A stretch of DNA of 64,000 nt, taken from NCBI RefSeq assembly GCF_900452395.1, contig NZ_UGNV01000001.1, forward strand, positions 1,389,501 to 1,453,500. The letters run 5' to 3'. Shown piece after piece: positions 44,666 to 53,540 of this stretch (the stretch's first letter is position 1; the number at the start of each line of letters is the position of its first letter). A program made the position numbers and the translations under genes. Under the pieces are notes generated by a model. The model searched no databases. It had not been told where the DNA came from and saw only the letters and a list, made by a program, of their open reading frames with translations. This DNA is from Legionella beliardensis (GTDB lineage Bacteria > Pseudomonadota > Gammaproteobacteria > Legionellales > Legionellaceae).

Positions 44666-47600
44666 ATGTTTAATAAGTATCCAAAGATTGAATACCAACA
44701 TTTATGTGACATACTCGCTTACCGCAATACGCACAACCCCGAAAGCATTGCCTATCGTTTTTTAGGGCCTGATGAGCAAGAGGAATTATTAACCTCAGGG
44801 GAATTATTTATTGAAGTTGCGAAGCTTGCTAATTTGCTTTTAGAGTATGCCAAACCAGGTGACCGGGTTATTTTAGCAGCACAACCTGGGTTAGAGTACA
44901 TTATTGGCTTTTTTGCCTGCTTACGCGCTGGGATGATCGCGGTACCTGTTTTTCCGCCAGCTAATCCACAAATGGCCTCTCGTTTGTTACATATCATTGC
45001 TGATGCCAAGCCGAGCTTGATTTTAGGCGATAAGCCCGTTGTAAGCTCACTTAAAAAAGGTCAGCTAGCAACGCGCTTTTTACCCAATCGCCTAGGTAAG
45101 CTGATGGGTTTATCAGGTGAACTCGCAAGTTTATTTGACGTTTTTAAGCAACAGCAGTTGCCAGTGATTGCGACTAGCCAGCGCAAGCACTACACCACGA
45201 CCTTACCGCCGGTAACCATTGGCGCAGGCACCATTGCATTTTTGCAATACACTTCAGGCTCAACGGATAATCCCAAAGGGGTGGTGTTAACGCATAAAAA
45301 TTTATTAGCCAACTTCGCGATCATGAAGCAGGCCACACGGCAAACCCCAGAAAGCCATATTTATTCTTGGCTGCCGCCTTATCATGACATGGGACTCATT
45401 GGCAGTATCTTAGAGCCGCTTTACGCTAACATCATGACCACTTTTATGTCGCCGCAGGATTTTATTAAGGATCCAGTCAGGTGGGTTAAGCATATATCTA
45501 AGTACCGCTGCACAATTACCAGTGGCCCTAACTTTGCCTATGAACTTTGTGCAAGGCGCGTCTCAGAGGCAGTGCTGGCTACTTTGGATTTAAGTTGCTT
45601 GGATGTGGCTGTTAATGGGGCAGAACCGGTCTCAGCTAAAACATTGGCGCTCTTTTATGACACGTTTAAACAGGCAGGTTTAAAGCAAAGTGCGTTATTT
45701 CCTTGCTACGGCTTAGCAGAAGCCACGTTAATGGTGACTGCGGAAGCGGACTTTTCCCCAAAAAAAGTGATTCAGGTTTCTTTGCAAGATTTAAGTGCGC
45801 ATCGGGTTGTCTTAGAAGAAAAATCAGCCACCCGTGTGGAGTTGGTGAGCTCTGGTAAAGCTCATTTGGATGTAGCCATTGTTGACCCTAACACCCAAAC
45901 ACGCTGCCGAAGTGATGAAGTAGGTGAAATTTGGGTGCATGGGGACTCGGTTGCCCAAGGGTATTATCGGAATGAACAAGAAACGCACAAGATTTTTAAA
46001 AATCGAATTAAAGACAGCAATGACCCTAAGGAGTACCTAAAAACCGGTGATTTAGGCTTTTTTCATGATAATCATTTATTCGTTTGCGGACGCGTTAAAG
46101 ATTTAATCATCATCAATGGCCAAAACTATTACCCCCAAGATTTAGAAAAAGTGGTCGCCCATGCCAATGCCCACATTAAAAAAGGCAATGTCATTGCCTT
46201 TGCGAAACCAGGTCAGGTCACCGAGCGCTTAGTGATTGTGGCAGAGTTAAAAGGACCGGCCGATGAGGAGGTGTATCAAGCCATTATTACTGACATACAA
46301 AAAGCGCTATCAGCGGCGTTCTACCTCACCGCGCAATGTATTTATTTAATGCCTAAGCGCAGCATCCCTAAAACCACCAGTGGCAAATTACAGCGGCGCA
46401 AGTGTGCTGAATTAATTGCCGATGATAAAATAAAAGCGCTTTTTACTTATTGTGCTACAGAAGAAAGCCAACCTTCTGACCAACAAGCCAGTGCCACGTG
46501 GCTTCAAGCCCTTTTAAATACCCCTGAAGCGCTGCGACAAGACAAGCTTATTGCTGAGCTACAACAGCTGCTTGCCCAAGTGCTTAATTTACCGAACTCG
46601 CAAGATATTGATCCCAAAATGAGTTTATTTGAATTAGGGATTGATTCCTTAACTGCTGCAACATTAAATGAAAGGTTAAAAGAAAGACTATTAATTAATT
46701 TAAGTTTAAACGAACTATTTAAAAATCATACCTTAGTTAATTTAAGTCATTATCTATTAAGTAAGATACCAGCAACTGTTAAATTACCAGCGGTGAACGC
46801 TTCTATTTTACCGCTTGATAGCAACCAAAAATACCCATGCTCTTTTACACAAGAATCGATTTTAAAACATTATTCTATAAATAAAGAAGTGGCAAAATAT
46901 AATCTATACACCTCCGTTCTATTAGATAAACAGGTCAGTCATGATGCAATAATTGAAAAAATTAGAGCGTTCATCACTAGCCATGACTCCCTGGCTATAA
47001 AATTTGTTAAAGACCATGATACTTATCAACTGTTTTACTCAAAGCAATTAGATGACGCCTGCATTTACTCGTTTAAATTAGCTAATAATCTTGATGCCCG
47101 AGATAAGGCTTTTCAAGAACAAGTACTGACTCAATTTGATTTACTAGGTGGCTTATTATTTCGATTTGTAATTTTTGAGTATGATTCAGGTGAGCATGAG
47201 ATACTTTTTGTAGTAAATCATATTATATCTGACGTCTATTCCTTAATAGTAGCCCAGCAAGAATTAATCAATTCTGGCGGCATGAAAAAGCAGTTAGCCC
47301 AGGCCGAATTTAATATCGCCGAGCGATCACTTTATAGCCGGGATAATAGTGATGTTTACCAGTTAAAAGACTATGGGTTGCGCAGATTAGCTAGCCTGAA
47401 ACCTATAAAGCTACATACACAGTCTAAAACAAAGAATGAATTGTTTAAGACGCAGACATTTAAATTATGCCCTACAAATACCATGCATACGCTCATGAAT
47501 CAGTTTCACACCACCGGTTTTAGTGTATGCGTCGCTTTAATGAGCCTGTTACTAAATGCTCTGTCTCTAAATGAAAAAATTCAATTATTAATTCCGTTGA

Positions 47601-48541
47601 GTAAACGGAAATCTCACAATGATAGCCAAGGTTTGTTTGCGACTAATTTGCTAATTTGTCCATCCATTGACTGGAATATTGGTTTTAAACACTTATGTAC
47701 GGCTACTCAAGATGAAATGCTTGCTATGCAAGAAAACTACTATCCACTTGAAGAGCTGCTGTCTGACTTAGTAATGACTAAGGGAATTAATATCAATCTA
47801 CCGGTTGTAATAGGTTATCTAGGTGATTTTTCTGACTCATTCTCACAATTAGCAAATATTGGCGCTACTAGTATGGGCCTTGAATTAATGATTTATTACG
47901 CCATTGATCATAATAATCAGTGGACGATGCATATTAACTACGTAGAGGGAAATTTTTCATCCGTACTTATCAACGAAATAGGTATGTGTTTTAGGAAAAT
48001 GTTAACTCAAGCCATTGATACCCCAAAGTTATTAACCTATGAGTTATATTCTAAATTTTCAAATAATAAAGCATTGCATGACTATGCGGAGTCACTGCAT
48101 TCTTCTGCAATTACCGTAAAGACAAACATGGAAGGCGACATTCTAAGTGATGCATTGCATTTATTTTTTGAAACTTATCCATCCATTCATTTAACTGTTA
48201 ATAAGGGGTCTAAAAATGACGCGTTGTTTAGATTGAGTAGCCTAGATAAACGCTTGGTTCAAGTAGTCATTATAGATGCTAATAGTTATGCGAAATCGGA
48301 AAACCTATCTGATGAGGAAGGCTTATTAAAACTTATAGACCAGATAAATCATTTATTTGTTGATGATAATCAGTTTTCACCAGTTATTGTTGGAATCATG
48401 GGTAGTCAAGTTTTAGATACAAATGCCTTTAAAAATAAACATAGCATTTTCCTGCAAGCATTAGACTCAAGCCAATATGAATTAAATTTAATTGAACTAA
48501 TAAAAAAAATAACACCTCAAATTGTAAATAAAATATCCTAA
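44666..48541 (+). CDS. Assembly-line protein 1: FAAL - carrier - condensation domain
   Basis: A 1291-aa multidomain enzyme. Residues about 9-580 are a fatty acyl-AMP ligase: FLQYTSGSTDNPKGVVLTHK (ATP loop), SWLPPYHDMGLIG and GPNFAYELCARRVSE (FAAL type), and YLKTGDLGF. It should activate a fatty acid and load it on the carrier at about 630-700 (FELGIDSLTAATL, Ser near 660). Residues about 715-1160 resemble a condensation domain, but HHxxxDG is NHIISDV: the second, catalytic His is kept and the first His and the Gly are lost. The tail, about 1160-1291, weakly resembles the N-terminal half of the FkbH-type unit in the next protein. GGAGG precedes the ATG. The next gene starts within 20 bp, forming an operon. 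Confidence 0.92.
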   Translation: MFNKYPKIEYQHLCDILAYRNTHNPESIAYRFLGPDEQEELLTSGELFIEVAKLANLLLEYAKPGDRVILAAQPGLEYIIGFFACLRAGMIAVPVFPPANPQMASRLLHIIADAKPSLILGDKPVVSSLKKGQLATRFLPNRLGKLMGLSGELASLFDVFKQQQLPVIATSQRKHYTTTLPPVTIGAGTIAFLQYTSGSTDNPKGVVLTHKNLLANFAIMKQATRQTPESHIYSWLPPYHDMGLIGSILEPLYANIMTTFMSPQDFIKDPVRWVKHISKYRCTITSGPNFAYELCARRVSEAVLATLDLSCLDVAVNGAEPVSAKTLALFYDTFKQAGLKQSALFPCYGLAEATLMVTAEADFSPKKVIQVSLQDLSAHRVVLEEKSATRVELVSSGKAHLDVAIVDPNTQTRCRSDEVGEIWVHGDSVAQGYYRNEQETHKIFKNRIKDSNDPKEYLKTGDLGFFHDNHLFVCGRVKDLIIINGQNYYPQDLEKVVAHANAHIKKGNVIAFAKPGQVTERLVIVAELKGPADEEVYQAIITDIQKALSAAFYLTAQCIYLMPKRSIPKTTSGKLQRRKCAELIADDKIKALFTYCATEESQPSDQQASATWLQALLNTPEALRQDKLIAELQQLLAQVLNLPNSQDIDPKMSLFELGIDSLTAATLNERLKERLLINLSLNELFKNHTLVNLSHYLLSKIPATVKLPAVNASILPLDSNQKYPCSFTQESILKHYSINKEVAKYNLYTSVLLDKQVSHDAIIEKIRAFITSHDSLAIKFVKDHDTYQLFYSKQLDDACIYSFKLANNLDARDKAFQEQVLTQFDLLGGLLFRFVIFEYDSGEHEILFVVNHIISDVYSLIVAQQELINSGGMKKQLAQAEFNIAERSLYSRDNSDVYQLKDYGLRRLASLKPIKLHTQSKTKNELFKTQTFKLCPTNTMHTLMNQFHTTGFSVCVALMSLLLNALSLNEKIQLLIPLSKRKSHNDSQGLFATNLLICPSIDWNIGFKHLCTATQDEMLAMQENYYPLEELLSDLVMTKGININLPVVIGYLGDFSDSFSQLANIGATSMGLELMIYYAIDHNNQWTMHINYVEGNFSSVLINEIGMCFRKMLTQAIDTPKLLTYELYSKFSNNKALHDYAESLHSSAITVKTNMEGDILSDALHLFFETYPSIHLTVNKGSKNDALFRLSSLDKRLVQVVIIDANSYAKSENLSDEEGLLKLIDQINHLFVDDNQFSPVIVGIMGSQVLDTNAFKNKHSIFLQALDSSQYELNLIELIKKITPQIVNKIS

Positions 48542-48558
48542 CATAGGAAATGAAGTTT

Positions 48559-51500
48559 ATGCACATAGATAGCTTTAATGATCCATACCAACATTTATGT
48601 GACATACTCGCTTACCGCAACGCGAATAACCCCGAAGGTCTTGCCTACCGATTTTTAGGGCCTGATGAGCATGAGGAATTATTAACCTCTAGGGAATTGT
48701 TTATTGAGGTTGCGAAGCTTGCTAATTTGCTCTTAGAGTATGCCAAACCAGGTAATCGGGTTATTTTAGCAGCGCAACCTGGGCTAGAGTATATTATTGG
48801 TTTTTTTGCCTGCTTGCGCGCTGGGATGATTGCGGTGCCTGTTTTTCCGCCCGCTAATCCGCAAATGACCGCTCGCTTACTACACATTATTGCCGATGCC
48901 AAACCGAGTTTGATTTTAGGCGATAAGCCTGTTGTAAGCTCACTTAAAAAAGGTCAGTTGGCGACTCGCTTTTTACCCAATCGCCTAGGTAAGCTGATGG
49001 GTTTATCAGGTGAACTCGCAAGCTTATTTGACGTCTTTAAGCAGCAGCAGTTGCCGGTGATTGCGACTAACCAGCGCAAGCACTACACCACGACCTTACC
49101 ACCGGTAACCATCGACGCAAACACCATCGCGTTTTTGCAATACACTTCAGGGTCCACGGGTAATCCCAAAGGGGTGGTGTTAACGCATAAAAATTTATTA
49201 GCCAATATGGCGATTATAAAGCAGGCGACACGCCAAACTCCACAAAGCCATCTTTATTCTTGGTTGCCGCCTTACCATGATATGGGGTTAATAGCTGGTC
49301 TCCTAGAGCCCCTATACGCCAATATTATGACTACCTATACGTCGCCACAGGATTTTATTAGGGATCCAGTCAGGTGGGTTAAGCATATATCTAAGTACCG
49401 TTGTACAATGACTGGCGGCCCTAATTTTGCCTATGAACTTTGCGCACGACGCGTCTCAGAGGCAGTGCTGGCCACCTTGGATTTAAGCTGTTTGGATGTG
49501 GCTGTCAATGGGGCTGAGCCAGTTTCAGCAAAAACTATGGCGCTATTTTATGACACGTTTAAACAGGCAGGCTTAAAGCAAAGTGCGTTATTTCCTTGCT
49601 ACGGCTTAGCAGAAGCTACGTTAATGGTGTCGGCGGAAGCGGATTTTTCGCCCAAGAAAGTGATTCAGGTGGCCTTACAAGACTTAAGCGCGCATCGGGT
49701 CGTCTTAGAAGACAAATCAACCACCAGTGTGGAGTTGGTGAGCTCAGGTAAGGCCTGTGTGGATGTGCAAATTGTGGATCCTAACACCCAAACACGTTGC
49801 CAAAGCGATGAGGTGGGCGAAATCTGGGTGCATGGTGATTCAATTGCTCAAGGGTATTATCAAAATGAAAAAGAAACCTACAAGATTTTTAAAAATCAAA
49901 TTAAAGACAGCAATGAGCCGAAGGAGTACCTCAAGACCGGCGATTTAGGTTTTTTTCATGATAACCATTTATTCGTTTGTGGACGCGTTAAAGATTTAAT
50001 CATCATCAACGGCCAAAATTATTACCCTCAAGATCTAGAAAAAGTGGTCACCCATGCTAATGCCCACATTAAAAAAGGCAATGTCATTGCTTTTGCGAAA
50101 CCTGGACAAGTCACCGAGCGCTTAGTGATTGTGGCCGAATTAAAAGGACCGGCCGATGAGGAGGTGTATCAAGCCATCATTACCGACATACAAAAAGCGC
50201 TATCAGCGGCGTTCCACCTCACTGCGCAATTTATTTATTTAATGCCTAAGCGCAGCATTCCTAAAACCACCAGTGGCAAATTACAGCGGCGTAAGTGTGC
50301 GGAATTAATTGCCGATGACAAAATAAAAGCACTTTTTGCTTATTGTGCTGCAGAGGACAGCCAGCCCGTCACTGATCAACAAGCCAATGCCACTTGGCTG
50401 CAAGCACTCTTAAGTACCCCTGAAGTGCTGCGACAAGACAAACTTATCGCTGAGCTACAACAGTTGCTAGCCCAAGTGCTTAATCTACCGAACGCACACA
50501 ACATTGATCCTAAAATGAATCTTTTTGAGTTAGGGATTGATTCGCTGCAGCTCGGTGAGCTATTAACTAAACTCAATGCTAAGCTTCACAGCCTTTGTAA
50601 TTTAAATGCAGCGTTAATTCTTGATAACCCAACCATTCTACATTTAGCCGATGTTATTGAAAAAGCTGTTAAAAAACTAGACTATAATGAAATTGAGCAA
50701 ATATTATCTAAGCATTCACTAGCTAGCCAATTTGAGTACTCAACTTTTTACCCTATGACGGATAGACAACTCAATTTCTATTTAAGCGATAAGTTAGCAC
50801 CTAGTAAAGGTGCTTATAATATTGCAGTTGCCGTAAAATTAAATTTTAAAATTGACCTTTCTAAACTTAAAAGTACGCTATTAAAACTCATTACAGCCCA
50901 TTCAGTATTTAAATCTAAAGTTAAGCTGCAAAATGATAAATTATATGTTAATGAAGAAGGTAAAGCGCTTTCTCTTGCGCAATTTTTTATAAATATAAAA
51001 TGCGAGGACAAAGAACTTAACTCCTTATTTAATCAATACACCATTGAGCCCTTCGAAACTGAGCAGGGGCTTTTATTTAGAATTATATTGATTGAATGCC
51101 AAGGGAATTATTATTTACAATTAGTAGCGCACCACTTAATTGCTGATGGGATATCATTAAAGCTATTTGTAGAGCAATTTTTACGGCTTTATCATCAAAA
51201 TAAACTTAGCAGAGCGCACCAATATGCAGAATTTGCTTCTTGGCTTAAACAATATAAATCATTGCCGCAATATAATCAGGCTCAAGTCTATTGGAATAAT
51301 TTAATTGAGCATGCGTCTTCTAAGAGTTATTTAAATCAGCCAAAGGGATGGGATATTGCCTTAAATCAAGATGAAATTAATTATGAGCAAAGCGAGCAAA
51401 TTAAGCAATTTTGTCGAGCACATCATATTAGTGTGCAAAATTTATTAATGTATAGTTATTATTTAGTGCTAAGCAGGAAACTTGCAACGACCCAATTAAC

Positions 51501-53532
51501 GATAGGAACTTTATTTTCTGGACGAATCTCTGAGCGTTGGCAAAATACTTTGGGGGTCTTTGTAAATCTATTACCAGTGGTATTTAATTACACATCCTAC
51601 CCAGATGTTTTACAAGGTATTAAGAATTTACAAAAGCAAATTATTCATTCTGGCGAATATGCTGATTATACCCAGCCAAATCGTTTATTAAACAGTAAAA
51701 ATAAAAAGCTTTTTGAATTTGTTTTTGTTTATCAAGTGACAAGTCAAGCAAATCAAGGCATTGACATTGTTTATAAAAACAATGGCCTAGGCCTAGATCC
51801 GTTTGTTTTAGAGGTGCGCAATGATGGCACAATAGAGCTACTTGTTAAATATAACCAAACCTTATTTTCTGCTAAGGACATTGAAAGCTTTATTAAAGAA
51901 ATGAAAAACGTATGCCTAGCTATTGTCAACAATACCTTAGTGCACCAAAATTCTTTCCCCGTAGAGAAATTTGACCATTTAACATCGCCAAAAAAATCGA
52001 TTGGCTTATTATCAACATTTACCATTGAACCAATTAAGCCATTTATAGAATATTGGTTTGACCAAATTGACCAGCACTATGATTTAGAAATTGGTGATTT
52101 TAATCAAGTGATTCAGAATTTAATTAATGTAAATAGCCTACTTTATAAACACAAAGTTAACTTTCTTTTTATTTCTCTTTATGATTGGTTTAAGGATAAA
52201 TTAGATGAAAGCATAATCACTGATTTAATCAATGCGCTTGAGTTTTATGCACACAATACTACCTATCCCATTTTCTTAATGTTTACCCCACCGCCGCCAG
52301 ATTTAACAGCAGAGATAAATTTTAATGACATGGAATTAACGGTGCAAAATCATTTTAAACAAGTTGGAACTGTTTATGTTAAAACCCATGCTGATTTCTT
52401 AAGTGTTTCTGCAGTCGCTAATTATTTTGACCAGTTAACTTACCAGCAGGGCAGCATACCCTATACCCAAGAACTATATCTGGCTTTAGCTACCTATTCG
52501 GTAAGGCAATTACACTGCCTACAACGAGCCCCTAAAAAAGTGATTGTGATTGATTGTGATAATACTTTATGGGAAGGAGAAATTGGCGAAGTAAGTTTTA
52601 AAGGAATAAAAATTAATCCTAATCATTTGCAATTACAAGCTAAGCTAAAAGAGTTAAGATCAAATGGATTTTTATTGGCATTAAGCAGTAAAAATACCTT
52701 AGAGGATGTGCAGTTAGCGTTTGAAAAGCGCAAGGAAATGGTTCTTAAATGGAGCGATATTGTACTTGCTAAGGTTGATTGGAATAATAAAGCAACTAAC
52801 ATTCTAGCTATAGCCGAGGCGCTTAATCTAAGCTTAAATTCATTTATTTTTATTGATGATAATCCCTTGGAGTGCCATGCCGTAAAAACTGCTCTTCCGG
52901 ACGTTGAGGTTATCCAATTTCCTAAAGAACAAGCTGATATTAAACAGTTTTTAGCGAATATTTGGAGCTTTGATTTACCTAAAAAAACCAAAGAAGATTC
53001 ATTAAGAACTGAATTTTATAACCAAGAGAAATACCGAGAGAGTATTAAAAAATCTGCACTTAATCTTAATGAGTTTATTAAGCAGCTTAATTTACAAATT
53101 AATATTGCTCCTTTAAAACAAGAAGATATTTCTCGAGTTTCTCAGTTATCTATGAGAACAAATCAATTCAATACAACGACTATCCGGCGTGATGAAAGTC
53201 AAATTATTGATTTTGTAAAACAAGAAAATTCAAATATATATACTGTGAGTGTTGCAGATAAGTTTGGAGATTATGGGTTAGTCGGTGTTCTCATGATTTA
53301 TTGGCTTAAAGACCGTCTAGTGGTAGACAGCATGCTATTAAGTTGCCGCGCTTTAGGTCGTGGCGTTGAGCAACAAATGCAGCAAAAACTAATTGATTTG
53401 TGTCAGCAAAATCAAGTCAAAACGATTGAATATAAATTTATAAAAACTAAAAGAAACGATCCGGCGCAGCAATTTTTAGATTCTATCTATACTAAACTAA
53501 ATTTGGATAATTATTTAGTTATTTTAAGTTGA
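48559..53532 (+). CDS. Assembly-line protein 2: FAAL - carrier - condensation - FkbH-type HAD
   Basis: A 1657-aa multidomain enzyme. Residues about 9-580 are a FAAL nearly identical to that of protein 1 (ATP loop here FLQYTSGSTGNPKGVVLTHK), followed by a carrier with Ser near 661 (FELGIDSLQLGEL). A canonical condensation domain follows (VAHHLIADGISLKLFVEQFL near 857). Residues about 1150-1657 form an FkbH-like unit: an SGNH-like N-terminal part (LLSTFTIEPIKPFIEYWF), the HAD site VIDCDNTLWEGEIGE near 1330, FIFIDDNPLECHAVK, and a GNAT-like end (SMRTNQFNTTTIRR; RALGRGVEQQMQQ). FkbH enzymes make glyceryl-ACP from 1,3-bisphosphoglycerate. The start is the ATG at 48559, ten bases after AGGA; 48550 is an alternative. 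The stop overlaps a TTG of the next frame. Confidence 0.92.
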   Translation: MHIDSFNDPYQHLCDILAYRNANNPEGLAYRFLGPDEHEELLTSRELFIEVAKLANLLLEYAKPGNRVILAAQPGLEYIIGFFACLRAGMIAVPVFPPANPQMTARLLHIIADAKPSLILGDKPVVSSLKKGQLATRFLPNRLGKLMGLSGELASLFDVFKQQQLPVIATNQRKHYTTTLPPVTIDANTIAFLQYTSGSTGNPKGVVLTHKNLLANMAIIKQATRQTPQSHLYSWLPPYHDMGLIAGLLEPLYANIMTTYTSPQDFIRDPVRWVKHISKYRCTMTGGPNFAYELCARRVSEAVLATLDLSCLDVAVNGAEPVSAKTMALFYDTFKQAGLKQSALFPCYGLAEATLMVSAEADFSPKKVIQVALQDLSAHRVVLEDKSTTSVELVSSGKACVDVQIVDPNTQTRCQSDEVGEIWVHGDSIAQGYYQNEKETYKIFKNQIKDSNEPKEYLKTGDLGFFHDNHLFVCGRVKDLIIINGQNYYPQDLEKVVTHANAHIKKGNVIAFAKPGQVTERLVIVAELKGPADEEVYQAIITDIQKALSAAFHLTAQFIYLMPKRSIPKTTSGKLQRRKCAELIADDKIKALFAYCAAEDSQPVTDQQANATWLQALLSTPEVLRQDKLIAELQQLLAQVLNLPNAHNIDPKMNLFELGIDSLQLGELLTKLNAKLHSLCNLNAALILDNPTILHLADVIEKAVKKLDYNEIEQILSKHSLASQFEYSTFYPMTDRQLNFYLSDKLAPSKGAYNIAVAVKLNFKIDLSKLKSTLLKLITAHSVFKSKVKLQNDKLYVNEEGKALSLAQFFINIKCEDKELNSLFNQYTIEPFETEQGLLFRIILIECQGNYYLQLVAHHLIADGISLKLFVEQFLRLYHQNKLSRAHQYAEFASWLKQYKSLPQYNQAQVYWNNLIEHASSKSYLNQPKGWDIALNQDEINYEQSEQIKQFCRAHHISVQNLLMYSYYLVLSRKLATTQLTIGTLFSGRISERWQNTLGVFVNLLPVVFNYTSYPDVLQGIKNLQKQIIHSGEYADYTQPNRLLNSKNKKLFEFVFVYQVTSQANQGIDIVYKNNGLGLDPFVLEVRNDGTIELLVKYNQTLFSAKDIESFIKEMKNVCLAIVNNTLVHQNSFPVEKFDHLTSPKKSIGLLSTFTIEPIKPFIEYWFDQIDQHYDLEIGDFNQVIQNLINVNSLLYKHKVNFLFISLYDWFKDKLDESIITDLINALEFYAHNTTYPIFLMFTPPPPDLTAEINFNDMELTVQNHFKQVGTVYVKTHADFLSVSAVANYFDQLTYQQGSIPYTQELYLALATYSVRQLHCLQRAPKKVIVIDCDNTLWEGEIGEVSFKGIKINPNHLQLQAKLKELRSNGFLLALSSKNTLEDVQLAFEKRKEMVLKWSDIVLAKVDWNNKATNILAIAEALNLSLNSFIFIDDNPLECHAVKTALPDVEVIQFPKEQADIKQFLANIWSFDLPKKTKEDSLRTEFYNQEKYRESIKKSALNLNEFIKQLNLQINIAPLKQEDISRVSQLSMRTNQFNTTTIRRDESQIIDFVKQENSNIYTVSVADKFGDYGLVGVLMIYWLKDRLVVDSMLLSCRALGRGVEQQMQQKLIDLCQQNQVKTIEYKFIKTKRNDPAQQFLDSIYTKLNLDNYLVILS

Positions 53533-53540
53533 GGATCAGG

